A stretch of 64,000 bases of DNA from Petrimonas sulfuriphila (GTDB taxonomy: Bacteria > Bacteroidota > Bacteroidia > Bacteroidales > Dysgonomonadaceae). Position numbers and translations under genes: made by a program. Positions within the stretch are counted from its first letter, which is position 1, and the number at the start of each line of letters is the position of its first letter. Of this stretch, positions 44,519-53,027 are shown one piece after another. The notes under the pieces were generated by a model, which worked only from the letters and a program-made list of their open reading frames with translations, was not told the DNA's origin and searched no databases. The stretch lies in NCBI RefSeq assembly GCF_051201015.1, contig NZ_JBPEHI010000011.1. The stretch is one strand, 5' to 3'.

Positions 44519-45883
44519 CTATCGTTTCAGCCACGGCGCCGGATTTAGCTTGGTGGTTTTTTGCCACAACTGAAAATGCATGGTTGCTACACCGGTGTCC
44601 GGATCGGTATAAATTCTGCCCAGTGACTGACCAGACTTTAGTTTATCGCCCGATTTTACAAACAGATCGTAAATATTGCCATAAAATGTGTAATAATCTC
44701 CGTGACGGACAATCACACAGGTGTTGTAACCGGGAACGGAGAACACTTTCGAGACCTCACCCTCAAACACCGCACGGATATTGGCGCCTTGTTGCGCCTG
44801 AATATCAATACCATTACTATTGGTGGTAACGTTCCATTCGCTGTGTTTTCGCTGTCCGAAACTTCCCACAATGGATGCCGTTCCAGTAACAGGCATAGGC
44901 AGATTTCCGCGATTAGACACAAAATTCTTAGAAAGATTGAACGTTTCGTCAGCTGTTGTTGCCGATTCTATTTTCGGTTCAGGTTGCTTGACGGCAGGTT
45001 TTACGTCCTCGGTTTTATCCGGTTCTTTTCTAGCCAGTTCCTCGGTTTTTCTTCCTTTCTCTGCTTCTCGGCGCACACGGGCAGCAACCTCTTCGGCCTT
45101 TCGTTTTCTCTCGGCTTCAGCCGCCAAACGACGGGCTTCAGCTTCCCTTTCCTGACGGGCAACCTCTTCAGCAATCAACTTTTCGATCTGGGCATCTAGT
45201 TTTCGGGCTTGCTGCTGCTTATCCTGGAGCATCCTCTGCAACTCCCTTTGTTTTCCTCGTGCTTCGGTCATTTCAGACTGACGGACGTGTTCTTCTTCCT
45301 GCAACCGGAGCTGTTCCGCTTTCAAGGCATCCAGCGCAGCCTGTTTGCCGGTCCGGGCTTTGGCAAGCTCATCTTTTCGAGCGCTTAACTGTACATTTTG
45401 TTGCTTGATCTCTTCGGCCTGACTTTTGCGCCATTTAGAATAATCACGCAGGTATTGCATCCTGCGCAACGATTCACCCAACGATTTTCCGGAAAGGACA
45501 AAAAACAACTCGTTCTGCCTACTTCGGCTGGCCTGCATCACACGAACAGCTTTTGCGTAGCTCTCCTGTTTCTGTTTTAACGATTCACCCAGCCGATTTA
45601 TTTCCGATTCTAACCGCAATTGCTCCCTCTCCAACGCTGCAATTTCCTGGTTTTGCAGTGTCATCATCTCTTTCCGGGAAGCAATCTGTTTGTTTATAAG
45701 GTTAATGCGCTGAAGGAGGGTAATGGTTTCTTTTTTTACATCGAGGAAGAGTTTGTTGGTGCTTTTGATCTCTTCCAACAACATCTTCTGTTGCTTCTGG
45801 AGCTGATCGATTTGCGGAGTTTGCGAGAAAAGAGTACTCGCAAGCGTCAGAAACAATCCTATCGTAAAAACTCTCCTCATCAA
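44519..45883 (-). CDS. EnvC-like murein hydrolase activator (degenerate M23)
   Basis: The 454 residues have a signal peptide, a long coiled coil (about residues 25-290, very rich in Glu, Lys, Arg and Gln) and a C-terminal LytM/M23 domain. In that domain the zinc ligands are lost: the usual HxxxD reads NSNGID, and the HLHFE motif reads TMHFQ, so the first His of each is missing. This is the pattern of EnvC-type proteins, which activate amidases during cell division rather than cut peptidoglycan. Its start overlaps the DUF4292 stop by 4 bases, making it the last gene of a dut-TPR-DUF4292-envC unit. Confidence 0.87.
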   Translation of the reverse strand: MMRRVFTIGLFLTLASTLFSQTPQIDQLQKQQKMLLEEIKSTNKLFLDVKKETITLLQRINLINKQIASRKEMMTLQNQEIAALEREQLRLESEINRLGESLKQKQESYAKAVRVMQASRSRQNELFFVLSGKSLGESLRRMQYLRDYSKWRKSQAEEIKQQNVQLSARKDELAKARTGKQAALDALKAEQLRLQEEEHVRQSEMTEARGKQRELQRMLQDKQQQARKLDAQIEKLIAEEVARQEREAEARRLAAEAERKRKAEEVAARVRREAEKGRKTEELARKEPDKTEDVKPAVKQPEPKIESATTADETFNLSKNFVSNRGNLPMPVTGTASIVGSFGQRKHSEWNVTTNSNGIDIQAQQGANIRAVFEGEVSKVFSVPGYNTCVIVRHGDYYTFYGNIYDLFVKSGDKLKSGQSLGRIYTDPDTGVATMHFQLWQKTTKLNPAPWLKR

Positions 45884-46725
45884 TTGTTTGTCAGGATTTT
45901 AACAATATCCGAAAGGGTCGCCCGCGTATAACTCCCCGGAACCGAGACCTGAAGATCGAAATCCTCATCAAGTGTGATGCCTGAAAACTCCAGTCCAACA
46001 TTTACTTTTCGCCTGGTTGAAGCCAACGCAACATCCATCTTGCGAGGGAAAGCCTTATGGGATTCCATAACAAAATCATCGTACCTCCAGTTCATCGAAT
46101 AATGATCTTTCGGTTCTATCAAATGCGTTAATGCGATGCGGTCGTTGCCATCGATGGTAAAGCTATACTCGATGCCCGATTTCTTGTCAACTGACTTCAA
46201 CAGGTAATGCATATCGGAGAGTTGGCCGGTTGAAAACTTATCGTAATCGGAATAAATAACGTCCGTTTGTCCCGAAACAAACACTTGATTGGTTAAAAGC
46301 GATTGCAACGTCTTATAATCAAACCCCACAGGATACATTCTTTTAACATCCTCGATGGACTCTTTTACATAACGTTTGTTCATCCTGTCCAACAGCACAA
46401 GGCTGTCCCTGTCAGCATACAAGCGCAGCATCTCCACGCCGAACAACGGTTGGACAGAGAGCTGGATGGCCTTGTCTTTCACTATCCGGAGGCTAGCTTT
46501 GGAACTCAGCGACTTTGTTCCCGATGAAAGATTAAGGTTGAGTTTCGATGAAAACGTCTTGAAACTGAACTGATTGTTTAAAATATCGGTAAACAAATCG
46601 ACATTCACTTTCTCTTCGACAGGAGCAGCGGCAACAATTTGCTTTTTGGATTTGCACGAATGCAATCCCAGAATAACAACAGTTATGCCAAGCAGAAAGA
46701 TAATGATCTGTTTTCTGAAATTCAT
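45880..46725 (-). CDS. DUF4292 lipoprotein
   Basis: A 281-residue lipoprotein with lipobox LHSC (Cys24). The mature part is a beta-rich LolA/LolB-like fold: FSSKLNLNLSSGTKSLSSKASLRI is followed by an amphipathic strand series ending with FDLQVSVPGSYTRAT. The family is specific to Bacteroidota; a role in moving lipids or lipoproteins across the periplasm is suggested only by fold. It overlaps the TPR gene upstream and the EnvC-like gene downstream by 4 bases each. Confidence 0.85.
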   Translation of the reverse strand: MNFRKQIIIFLLGITVVILGLHSCKSKKQIVAAAPVEEKVNVDLFTDILNNQFSFKTFSSKLNLNLSSGTKSLSSKASLRIVKDKAIQLSVQPLFGVEMLRLYADRDSLVLLDRMNKRYVKESIEDVKRMYPVGFDYKTLQSLLTNQVFVSGQTDVIYSDYDKFSTGQLSDMHYLLKSVDKKSGIEYSFTIDGNDRIALTHLIEPKDHYSMNWRYDDFVMESHKAFPRKMDVALASTRRKVNVGLEFSGITLDEDFDLQVSVPGSYTRATLSDIVKILTNN

Positions 46726-48452
46726 TCTTTTATGTATTCTTTTCTTTTAATTTTTTTATTCAATGTTTTGGAACCGCTTCCCAACTCTTTGGCTTTTTTC
46801 CATTGTTCCACGGCTTTTTCCTTTTCACCCGTTACGGCAAGCACATCGCCATAATGCTCAAGAACTTCTGCCGTAAGATCTTCCTTCCCATATTCAATCG
46901 CCTTCTCTATATATATTTTCGCCATCGTATAGGCACCCTGTTCAAACAGAATCCATCCGTAAGTATCCAAGTAGGTGGGGTTTGTAGGCTCAGCCTTGAT
47001 GGTTATTCCGCTCATCTGTTCTGCTTTATCCAGACTTTTCCGCTCCAGCGATAAATAATAGCTGTAATTATTAAGTACCGGCAGGTTCTGCGGATTCAGC
47101 TTTAGGGCTTTTTCATAATTTTCGAAAGCGATATTGTTGTTTTTCAGGAAATGGTGGATGTCGCCGATCTGTCCGTAAAAGTCCGACTCGATCACCGGAC
47201 TTTGAAATTCAGCATTAGTCAGGCCCTGTTCGTAGATACTCAATGCTTCCCCGTATTTTTTTTGTTGAAACTTAGCCAGTCCCAGGTAAAAGTAGAACTG
47301 CGGGGCAGTCGGAATATGCTCAATTCCAGTCAGGGTAATTTCGACCACTTTTTCAAGCGCCAGGGTGTCCGGTAAAACGATGCGAAGCATTTGCTCGTAT
47401 CCGGCAGGATCGGCTGGATTGTCTTTGGTGTAAATTTCAAACTGCTCCATCGCTCCTTTTTTATCTTCCTGCAACAACAACACATCACCGTACATCATGT
47501 TGATGCGGGTATTGTTGGGATGCTGCTCAAACATCGATTGAAAAAGCGGATTGGCCGTTTTAATATCCTGCTGACTCTGGCGTAATAAAGCAATGTAACG
47601 GGCCAACAGTTGTAGTTTTGTCTCCACCTCCATCTTACTGCTCGTGATGGCTTTTTGCAATTCCTCTACAGCAGCCGGTTTATTGTTGGTTTTTTCGTAA
47701 TAATTCACCATGGAGAGAATTAACGAAGGCTCATCCGGATCAATCTGCTTTGCCTGCTGGTAATAGCCCAATGCTTTATCTGCCTGATTATCCTGTAGAT
47801 ACAAATCGCCCATAAGAAGTTTGTAGCGGATATTATCGGGGTTTTTGTCAATAACCGACTGGATTTCTTCAAACGCCCGATCCTTTTTATCCATCATGTT
47901 GTACAATCGGAACTTATTGAGCGTTATGGCATCTGAAACTCCGGTATATTTTTGCAGCGAGTCGAGCGACTGAATGGCCTTGTCGAGTTCTCCGTTATCG
48001 CCATATACATTGGCAAGCTCAAAGTAGAGTTCTACTTTTTCGGGATACGTTTTCAGTAAATAGTTGTAAATTTCTATGACCTCTTTTTTCAGGTCTAGCT
48101 CTTTGCTCAATCCGGCAAGAATCATGTTGTAGTAATAGTTGGCCGGATCCTGTTTCACTGCTCTACGAAAAAAATCCAACGCCTTGTTTTTCTCCTCCAG
48201 GGAACTGTAGTAAGCACCCAATTCTATCAGCACGCTGGCGTTAGTGGAATCCATGGAATAACAGTGTTGAAGCAAATCGAAAGATTCGGCATATTTACCC
48301 AGGGTCTTGGCGTTGACCGCCTCATAAAAAAAGTAATCAAACTTCCGCCGGCTTGTCTCATCCAGGATCAATCCTTCTACCTGCGAAAAAAGGCTTACCG
48401 GAAAAAGCACAAGAGAAACGATGATACCGCTTATGTATTTGTTGTAATTCAT
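46722..48452 (-). CDS. Exported TPR-repeat protein
   Basis: A 576-residue protein with a signal peptide (cleavage near SLFSQ) and about a dozen TPR units filling the rest, such as ALDFFRRAVKQDPANYYYNMI and AFENYEKALKLNPQNLPVLNN. TPR arrays bind partner proteins; no enzymatic domain is present. It is the first of three overlapping genes (TPR, DUF4292, EnvC-like), likely an envelope-biogenesis unit. A hairpin (48486-48503) and 90 bases separate it from dut. Confidence 0.88.
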   Translation of the reverse strand: MNYNKYISGIIVSLVLFPVSLFSQVEGLILDETSRRKFDYFFYEAVNAKTLGKYAESFDLLQHCYSMDSTNASVLIELGAYYSSLEEKNKALDFFRRAVKQDPANYYYNMILAGLSKELDLKKEVIEIYNYLLKTYPEKVELYFELANVYGDNGELDKAIQSLDSLQKYTGVSDAITLNKFRLYNMMDKKDRAFEEIQSVIDKNPDNIRYKLLMGDLYLQDNQADKALGYYQQAKQIDPDEPSLILSMVNYYEKTNNKPAAVEELQKAITSSKMEVETKLQLLARYIALLRQSQQDIKTANPLFQSMFEQHPNNTRINMMYGDVLLLQEDKKGAMEQFEIYTKDNPADPAGYEQMLRIVLPDTLALEKVVEITLTGIEHIPTAPQFYFYLGLAKFQQKKYGEALSIYEQGLTNAEFQSPVIESDFYGQIGDIHHFLKNNNIAFENYEKALKLNPQNLPVLNNYSYYLSLERKSLDKAEQMSGITIKAEPTNPTYLDTYGWILFEQGAYTMAKIYIEKAIEYGKEDLTAEVLEHYGDVLAVTGEKEKAVEQWKKAKELGSGSKTLNKKIKRKEYIKE

Positions 48453-48485
48453 TCTTTTTAATCTGATAATGTCCCTCTATTGAAG

Positions 48486-48503
48486 GGCACAAGACATTGT
48501 GCC
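48486..48503. terminator. Hairpin between dut and the TPR gene
   Basis: GGCACAA-GACA-TTGTGCC forms a perfect 7-bp stem. There is no T-run on the minus strand, so it could be a weak terminator, a processing site or a dispersed palindrome. Confidence 0.45.
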
Positions 48504-48541
48504 TACGCATAACACGCGTTTTGATCCTTATTACAAATCAT

Positions 48542-48976
48542 CTAATGCTTACCTGTATGTCCGAATCCGCCGGAGCCTCTTTCAGTCTCATCTAAATCAT
48601 CCACCTGCAACCATTCTACCCGGGTATGCCGGGCGATTACCATCTGACAAATACGCTCTCCGTCGTTAATGATAAAGTCTTCGTCCGATAAATTCACCAA
48701 GATCACCCGAATTTCACCCCGATAATCGGCATCAATCGTCCCCGGAGAATTTACAATGGAGATTCCGTGTTTAACTGCCAGTCCGCTTCTCGGACGGATC
48801 TGTGCTTCATATCCTTCGGAAAGCTGAATGTATATCCCGGTGGGGATAAGCGACCGTTGCAACGGCCTCAACGTAACCGGTTCGTCTATGTTTGCCCGCA
48901 AATCCATGCCGGCAGACAAAGCCGTAGCATATTCGGGTAATGAGTGCTTCGATTTATTGACAATTTTAACCTGCAT
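48542..48976 (-). CDS. dut: dUTP diphosphatase
   Basis: Trimeric dUTPase hydrolysing dUTP to dUMP, which limits uracil in DNA and feeds thymidylate synthesis. The 144 residues contain motif 1 (SAGMDLRAN), motif 2 (RPRSGLA), motif 3 (GTIDADYRGEIRV), motif 4 (RICQMVI) and motif 5 (RGSGGFGHTG). Length is standard. It is probably the first gene of the dut-TPR-DUF4292-envC run, an order usual in Bacteroidales. Confidence 0.97.
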   Translation of the reverse strand: MQVKIVNKSKHSLPEYATALSAGMDLRANIDEPVTLRPLQRSLIPTGIYIQLSEGYEAQIRPRSGLAVKHGISIVNSPGTIDADYRGEIRVILVNLSDEDFIINDGERICQMVIARHTRVEWLQVDDLDETERGSGGFGHTGKH

Positions 48977-49138
48977 AATATCCTAAGGAATAGACTCTCA
49001 AAACGGATTTTGTTTAAACCTGCGAATTTAGTCATTTATGCGCAAATATTTGTCGAATTGATAAAATTTAAGGAAATTGGGCCTTCAAAAAACGGTTTAA
49101 TTTTTGGAGCAATTATTTTCGTGGAGTAAAAAATTGCA

Positions 49139-49146
49139 TATCTTTG
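49139..49146 (+). promoter_or_regulatory. Candidate -7 box for the unknown gene at 49154
   Basis: TATCTTTG, only 7 bases before the ATG, implying a leaderless or almost leaderless message. Confidence 0.5.
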
Positions 49147-49153
49147 TAACGCT

Positions 49154-49879
49154 ATGAGCCAACAAGACGATTTATTGAAGAATTTACGCCAGACGCTCAG
49201 CGAACAAGGTATTGAGTCGTTTCACGTGCTGGAAGACCTGGTTCCTATTGAAGAACAGATGGAGTATTTCCGTTACTTCGACCGGTTGAGGCGGGAGAAT
49301 ACTCCTTTTGTACGCGATGAAGAGATTGCTATTCTTTTTTCTGCCGATGAAACCATTGAAAGGAAGAAAAAAAGCTTGTCGAGGCTAGCATCCATTCCTG
49401 ATGTAGGCGCGTACCGGGCAATAGAGACCTATCACAGCAGCCCGCTCGAGCCGGAATTGTTCAACTGGTCATCGATGTCGTTGGTAGGCAGCCGGATAAT
49501 CTTAAGTTCCGACCTGTCCGGACAACAACAAATCTATGTCTCTTCGGGACTGGGCGGCCACGAGAAAAAACTTCGTTTCTTTGGCTTGTTTACCACAACC
49601 GACCGTCGTCCCCTGACCGATTTGCAAAAAGAGATTGTGGACCGGGAATTTCGCTTCCAGCTTAAGTTGGCTGATGTGGAAATTGAGAGATTCGACATGA
49701 AGGATAACTATTTCACTCTGTTAATGCTTTTTCCTCTCGATTCCGACGTTCGCTCAGGCATTAACGCCGCCGTAAACGAAATAAACCAATACGGCAACTT
49801 CCTTGATCCTAAATTTTTATTTACAAACGTAAAAATCCTGTCTGATAGTGAAATAGAGCAGTTACTGGAGAAAAAATAG
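49154..49879 (+). CDS. Conserved-looking cytosolic protein of unknown function
   Basis: Not recognised. The 241 residues have no signal peptide or transmembrane segment. The N-terminal half is rich in charged residues (MEYFRYFDRLRRENTPF). A middle part has alternating hydrophobic strands (SLVGSRIILSSDLSGQQQIYV), and a helical end reads EIEQLLEKK. It is divergent from dut and precedes the PUL regulator by 60 bases; nothing in it ties it to glycan use. Confidence 0.6.
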   Translation: MSQQDDLLKNLRQTLSEQGIESFHVLEDLVPIEEQMEYFRYFDRLRRENTPFVRDEEIAILFSADETIERKKKSLSRLASIPDVGAYRAIETYHSSPLEPELFNWSSMSLVGSRIILSSDLSGQQQIYVSSGLGGHEKKLRFFGLFTTTDRRPLTDLQKEIVDREFRFQLKLADVEIERFDMKDNYFTLLMLFPLDSDVRSGINAAVNEINQYGNFLDPKFLFTNVKILSDSEIEQLLEKK

Positions 49880-49939
49880 GCGATACACCTTGGTTATTCC
49901 CGACTGCAACGAGTAAGGAACTAATTATGCGCGAAAAAT

Positions 49940-52813
49940 ATGAAATTTTTTCTTGTCAAACAACTTGCGCTGCTGCTCATTACGATAAGCACCTTCCAGG
50001 CATGTTTCGCGCAAGACATACCCTTTGTTCCTCCGGCTTTTAACTACACAACTCATAACTATAACGCCGGGAATCAGAACTGGGCTGTCGCACAGGGGAG
50101 AAACCGAGTGATCTACGTCGGCAATGATTACGGCTTGCTGAGCTTTGATGGCGCGAACTGGAAACTGACCCCGTTGCCCAGTCATTTGTCTGTTAAATCT
50201 ATATTTATAGACCATGCGTCCGGTAAGGAAAAGATTTATGTAGGGTCTTTTGAAGAATTCGGATTCTTTCAAAGAGACGAAAAAAACGAACTTCTGTACC
50301 ACTCCCTGAAACATTTGATAAAGGACTTTACGTTTTACAACGATGAAGTCTGGACTATTAACAAGGTAGGAAACCGCATTTTCTTTCAGACGTTCTCGTC
50401 TTATTTTATTTACAACGAATCCGACAACTCTCTGACAGTTGAGAAACCCTTTCCGGCTCCTCTCTACTTTTTCACGGCAGAGGATACGCTTTACGCGCAA
50501 TTCATCGACGAGCACTTCTATGTTTTCGATGGGACCCGGTTCCGTTTACTCTTGACAAAAGACAAATTCGATAACGACCAGGTTGTCTCGGTTTTGCCTT
50601 TTAACGGAGAAATTTACCTGACAACTGCAAAAAGCGGGATTTTTTCTTTCAACCTCACGACCCAAAAACTATCCCGCCGAAAAACGACCGTAGACAATGA
50701 GTTAAAAAGTGAAACCGTAAACCGGGTAACTTCATTATCAGATTCAGTACTTGTGTTGGGCACGCTGAAACATGGCCTTTATGCTTTGAAAACAGACGGA
50801 TCCCTGCTTTGGCAACTAAATCGGGACAACGGACTTTACAACAACACGGTATTGGGTTTGTTTACCGACGAAGATAAAAACCTTTGGGCAGCTCTGGACA
50901 ACGGCGTTTCCCATATCCGGACCAGTTCCCCTCTTTCTTTTTTTGAACCAAAAAATATCCATATAGGGCTCGTGGAAGATATTCTTGTAAAAGACAATCA
51001 ATTATATGTAGCCACCAATCAGGGTATTTACACCTATGCTAACGAACAAAAAAAAATCTACCTGCTTCCCGATTTCAATATCCAATCATGGTTTATACGG
51101 AATTTTGATAACCAGATAATTACCGGTAACAATACAGGAACAGCCTTTATCGTAAACAATAGAAAAAAAGAACTTCCTGAAGAAAGTACCGGCGGTACGG
51201 ATATAAAGGCCATGAGAATTCACAACAGGGATTTTTTGTTGGAGTCAACCTATACAGCCCTTCAGGTCTACCTCCGGAATACTGAAGGCCAATGGGTATA
51301 CAGCCACAAGATTGATAATTTCTTCGACCTGATCAATCAGGTCGAACAGGATCATGCCGGAAACATTTGGGCAACCCATATGTACAAGGGTCTTTACCGA
51401 TTGCGGCTCGATGATCGGTTACAACGGGTAGTATTGCGGGAGTTTTATCCGGCCTTGGACAGCACCGCCACGGCAACAAAACCCATCCGCACCATGAAAT
51501 TAATGGGAAGGATGGTGTTTACTAATGGTAACTCTTTTTACACGTACGATGATATTGCACAAAAAATCACTCCTTTTGATCCATTGAATCAGGAACTTCC
51601 ACAGCTTACCGACACGAGGAACATCGTCACCATTAACGATACCTCATTTTGGTTTCTCAGGCCCGAAGAATACACGCTGGTTAAATTTTCAACTGGAAAA
51701 TACCACATATCCGACAAAGTTCCCTTCAGCATTCTGAACAACCCTCCCAACACCGGAAGAGGGAACATGTACGTGGATAAAAACAACGTATCCTATTTCT
51801 GTTTAAACGGCGGCATCGGGAAATACAATCTATTCGACAAATTTCACGTTAACTTGCCCGGTCTAGAGATTTCAAAGATTCAGAGTTACAACCGTAAGAT
51901 TGATACTCCGAACAACCTGCCGGTCAACAAGCGGAATGTTATTAATTTTTCAGAGAACAACCTTACGTTCGAGTTTCAATATCCCGATTACAGCAAAAAA
52001 AAATTCACCATAGAGTGCTTTCTGGAAAATTACGATACCCGTTGGATAGCAACCGCTCCGGATTTCACCATTACCTATCCCAATTTGCCAGCTAACTCCT
52101 ATATATTGAATTCAAGGGTGTTAAATGATATGGGAGAAGTTCTCTCAACTCTTTCCGTTCCGTTTCAAATTAAAAATCCCTGGTACAAAACTACGCTGGC
52201 TCTTATGGTCTACCTGACACTGGCCGGATTGTTGCTCACTTATCTTATCCGGATATACATCCGGATGGTTATCAAGAGAAAGAATAAAATATTTGCACAA
52301 CGGGAAAAAGAAAGAATCGCTCAGTTGGCTTGCCAGGAAAAACTTATTGCAGAGATGAAAAGCGAAAAACTACAGAATGAGCTGATATACAAGAGTAAAG
52401 AATTGGCGAATGTCACCCTGATGGTCATCAACCACCAGGAACTGCTCAATAAACTGAAAAAGGAAATACAGGAAAACATCAGAACCGGAAAATTATATCG
52501 CTCCAACGGCTCCAGTCTCGTTAAAATGATCGACAGTAACCTGTCTGGAGAAGACGAGTGGGCGTTTTTCCAAGAAAATTTTGACCTTATCCACGAAAAC
52601 TTCTTTCGCAAATTAACCGAAAGATACCCCGTATTAACACCGGGTGATTTACGCCTTTGTGCCCTTCTCCGCCTTAACTACTCATCAAAAGAAATTGCAA
52701 AGATGCTGAATCTGACATTGCGTGGAGTTGAAGCCGCCCGATACCGTTTAAGAAAGAAACTTAACCTCGAAGAAGAAGAAAACCTGGTATCTTTTGTGAT
52801 TAATTTCACTTAA
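49940..52813 (+). CDS. Membrane-spanning propeller sensor with C-terminal HTH (PUL regulator)
   Basis: A 957-residue one-component regulator. A signal peptide (ends FAQ) is followed by a periplasmic two-component-regulator-type beta-propeller (about residues 40-650) with repeats such as NLWAALDNGVSHIR and GNIWATHMYKGLYRL. A Y_Y_Y domain (about 650-745) and one transmembrane helix (about 750-775) come next. A coiled coil and a LuxR-like helix-turn-helix (about 899-945: LTPGDLRLCALL, SSKEIAKMLNLTLRGVEAARYRLRKKL) end the protein. It lacks the histidine kinase and receiver domains of classical hybrid regulators. It lies directly ahead of susC and probably senses a glucan breakdown product in the periplasm. 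Confidence 0.9.
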   Translation: MKFFLVKQLALLLITISTFQACFAQDIPFVPPAFNYTTHNYNAGNQNWAVAQGRNRVIYVGNDYGLLSFDGANWKLTPLPSHLSVKSIFIDHASGKEKIYVGSFEEFGFFQRDEKNELLYHSLKHLIKDFTFYNDEVWTINKVGNRIFFQTFSSYFIYNESDNSLTVEKPFPAPLYFFTAEDTLYAQFIDEHFYVFDGTRFRLLLTKDKFDNDQVVSVLPFNGEIYLTTAKSGIFSFNLTTQKLSRRKTTVDNELKSETVNRVTSLSDSVLVLGTLKHGLYALKTDGSLLWQLNRDNGLYNNTVLGLFTDEDKNLWAALDNGVSHIRTSSPLSFFEPKNIHIGLVEDILVKDNQLYVATNQGIYTYANEQKKIYLLPDFNIQSWFIRNFDNQIITGNNTGTAFIVNNRKKELPEESTGGTDIKAMRIHNRDFLLESTYTALQVYLRNTEGQWVYSHKIDNFFDLINQVEQDHAGNIWATHMYKGLYRLRLDDRLQRVVLREFYPALDSTATATKPIRTMKLMGRMVFTNGNSFYTYDDIAQKITPFDPLNQELPQLTDTRNIVTINDTSFWFLRPEEYTLVKFSTGKYHISDKVPFSILNNPPNTGRGNMYVDKNNVSYFCLNGGIGKYNLFDKFHVNLPGLEISKIQSYNRKIDTPNNLPVNKRNVINFSENNLTFEFQYPDYSKKKFTIECFLENYDTRWIATAPDFTITYPNLPANSYILNSRVLNDMGEVLSTLSVPFQIKNPWYKTTLALMVYLTLAGLLLTYLIRIYIRMVIKRKNKIFAQREKERIAQLACQEKLIAEMKSEKLQNELIYKSKELANVTLMVINHQELLNKLKKEIQENIRTGKLYRSNGSSLVKMIDSNLSGEDEWAFFQENFDLIHENFFRKLTERYPVLTPGDLRLCALLRLNYSSKEIAKMLNLTLRGVEAARYRLRKKLNLEEEENLVSFVINFT

Positions 52814-52846
52814 CCACTTCGTTTTATCGTATTAATAACACTTATT

Positions 52847-52864
52847 TATACTGCTCATATACTG
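52847..52864. promoter_or_regulatory. Direct repeat TATACTG x2, candidate operator
   Basis: TATACTG at 52847-52853 and again at 52858-52864, 11 bases apart (about one helical turn), lie between the regulator stop and susC. This arrangement would suit a dimer or tandem HTH protein. Confidence 0.35.
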
Positions 52865-52910
52865 TATTTTATGTATGAAAACGTATATAAACAGTACCCT
52901 TTAAAAACAT

Positions 52911-52925
52911 GTTATACAACATAAC
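52911..52925. promoter_or_regulatory. Inverted repeat GTTAT-acaac-ATAAC upstream of susC
   Basis: 5-base arms around 5 bases. It lies about 50 bases upstream of a near -7 match (TTAATTTG at 52972-52979), a position suited to an activator. Confidence 0.35.
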
Positions 52926-53027
52926 GTAATTTAAATGAGGTGCTTTATTATGTATGCGCATAAAAATGACGTTAATTTGGCTCAGAAACTTGATTATTTA
53001 AATAACAAATTAAAAGCATTTGAATCC

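Noticed and set aside
49940..52813. Hybrid two-component system (HTCS) reading of the regulator
   Set aside because: No histidine kinase, ATPase or receiver domain is present after the transmembrane helix; only a coiled coil and an HTH.
52935..53027. Upstream in-frame extension of SusC with ATGs at 52935 and 52950
   Set aside because: These would put 26 to 31 residues in front of a normal signal peptide; the start at 53028 is far more plausible.
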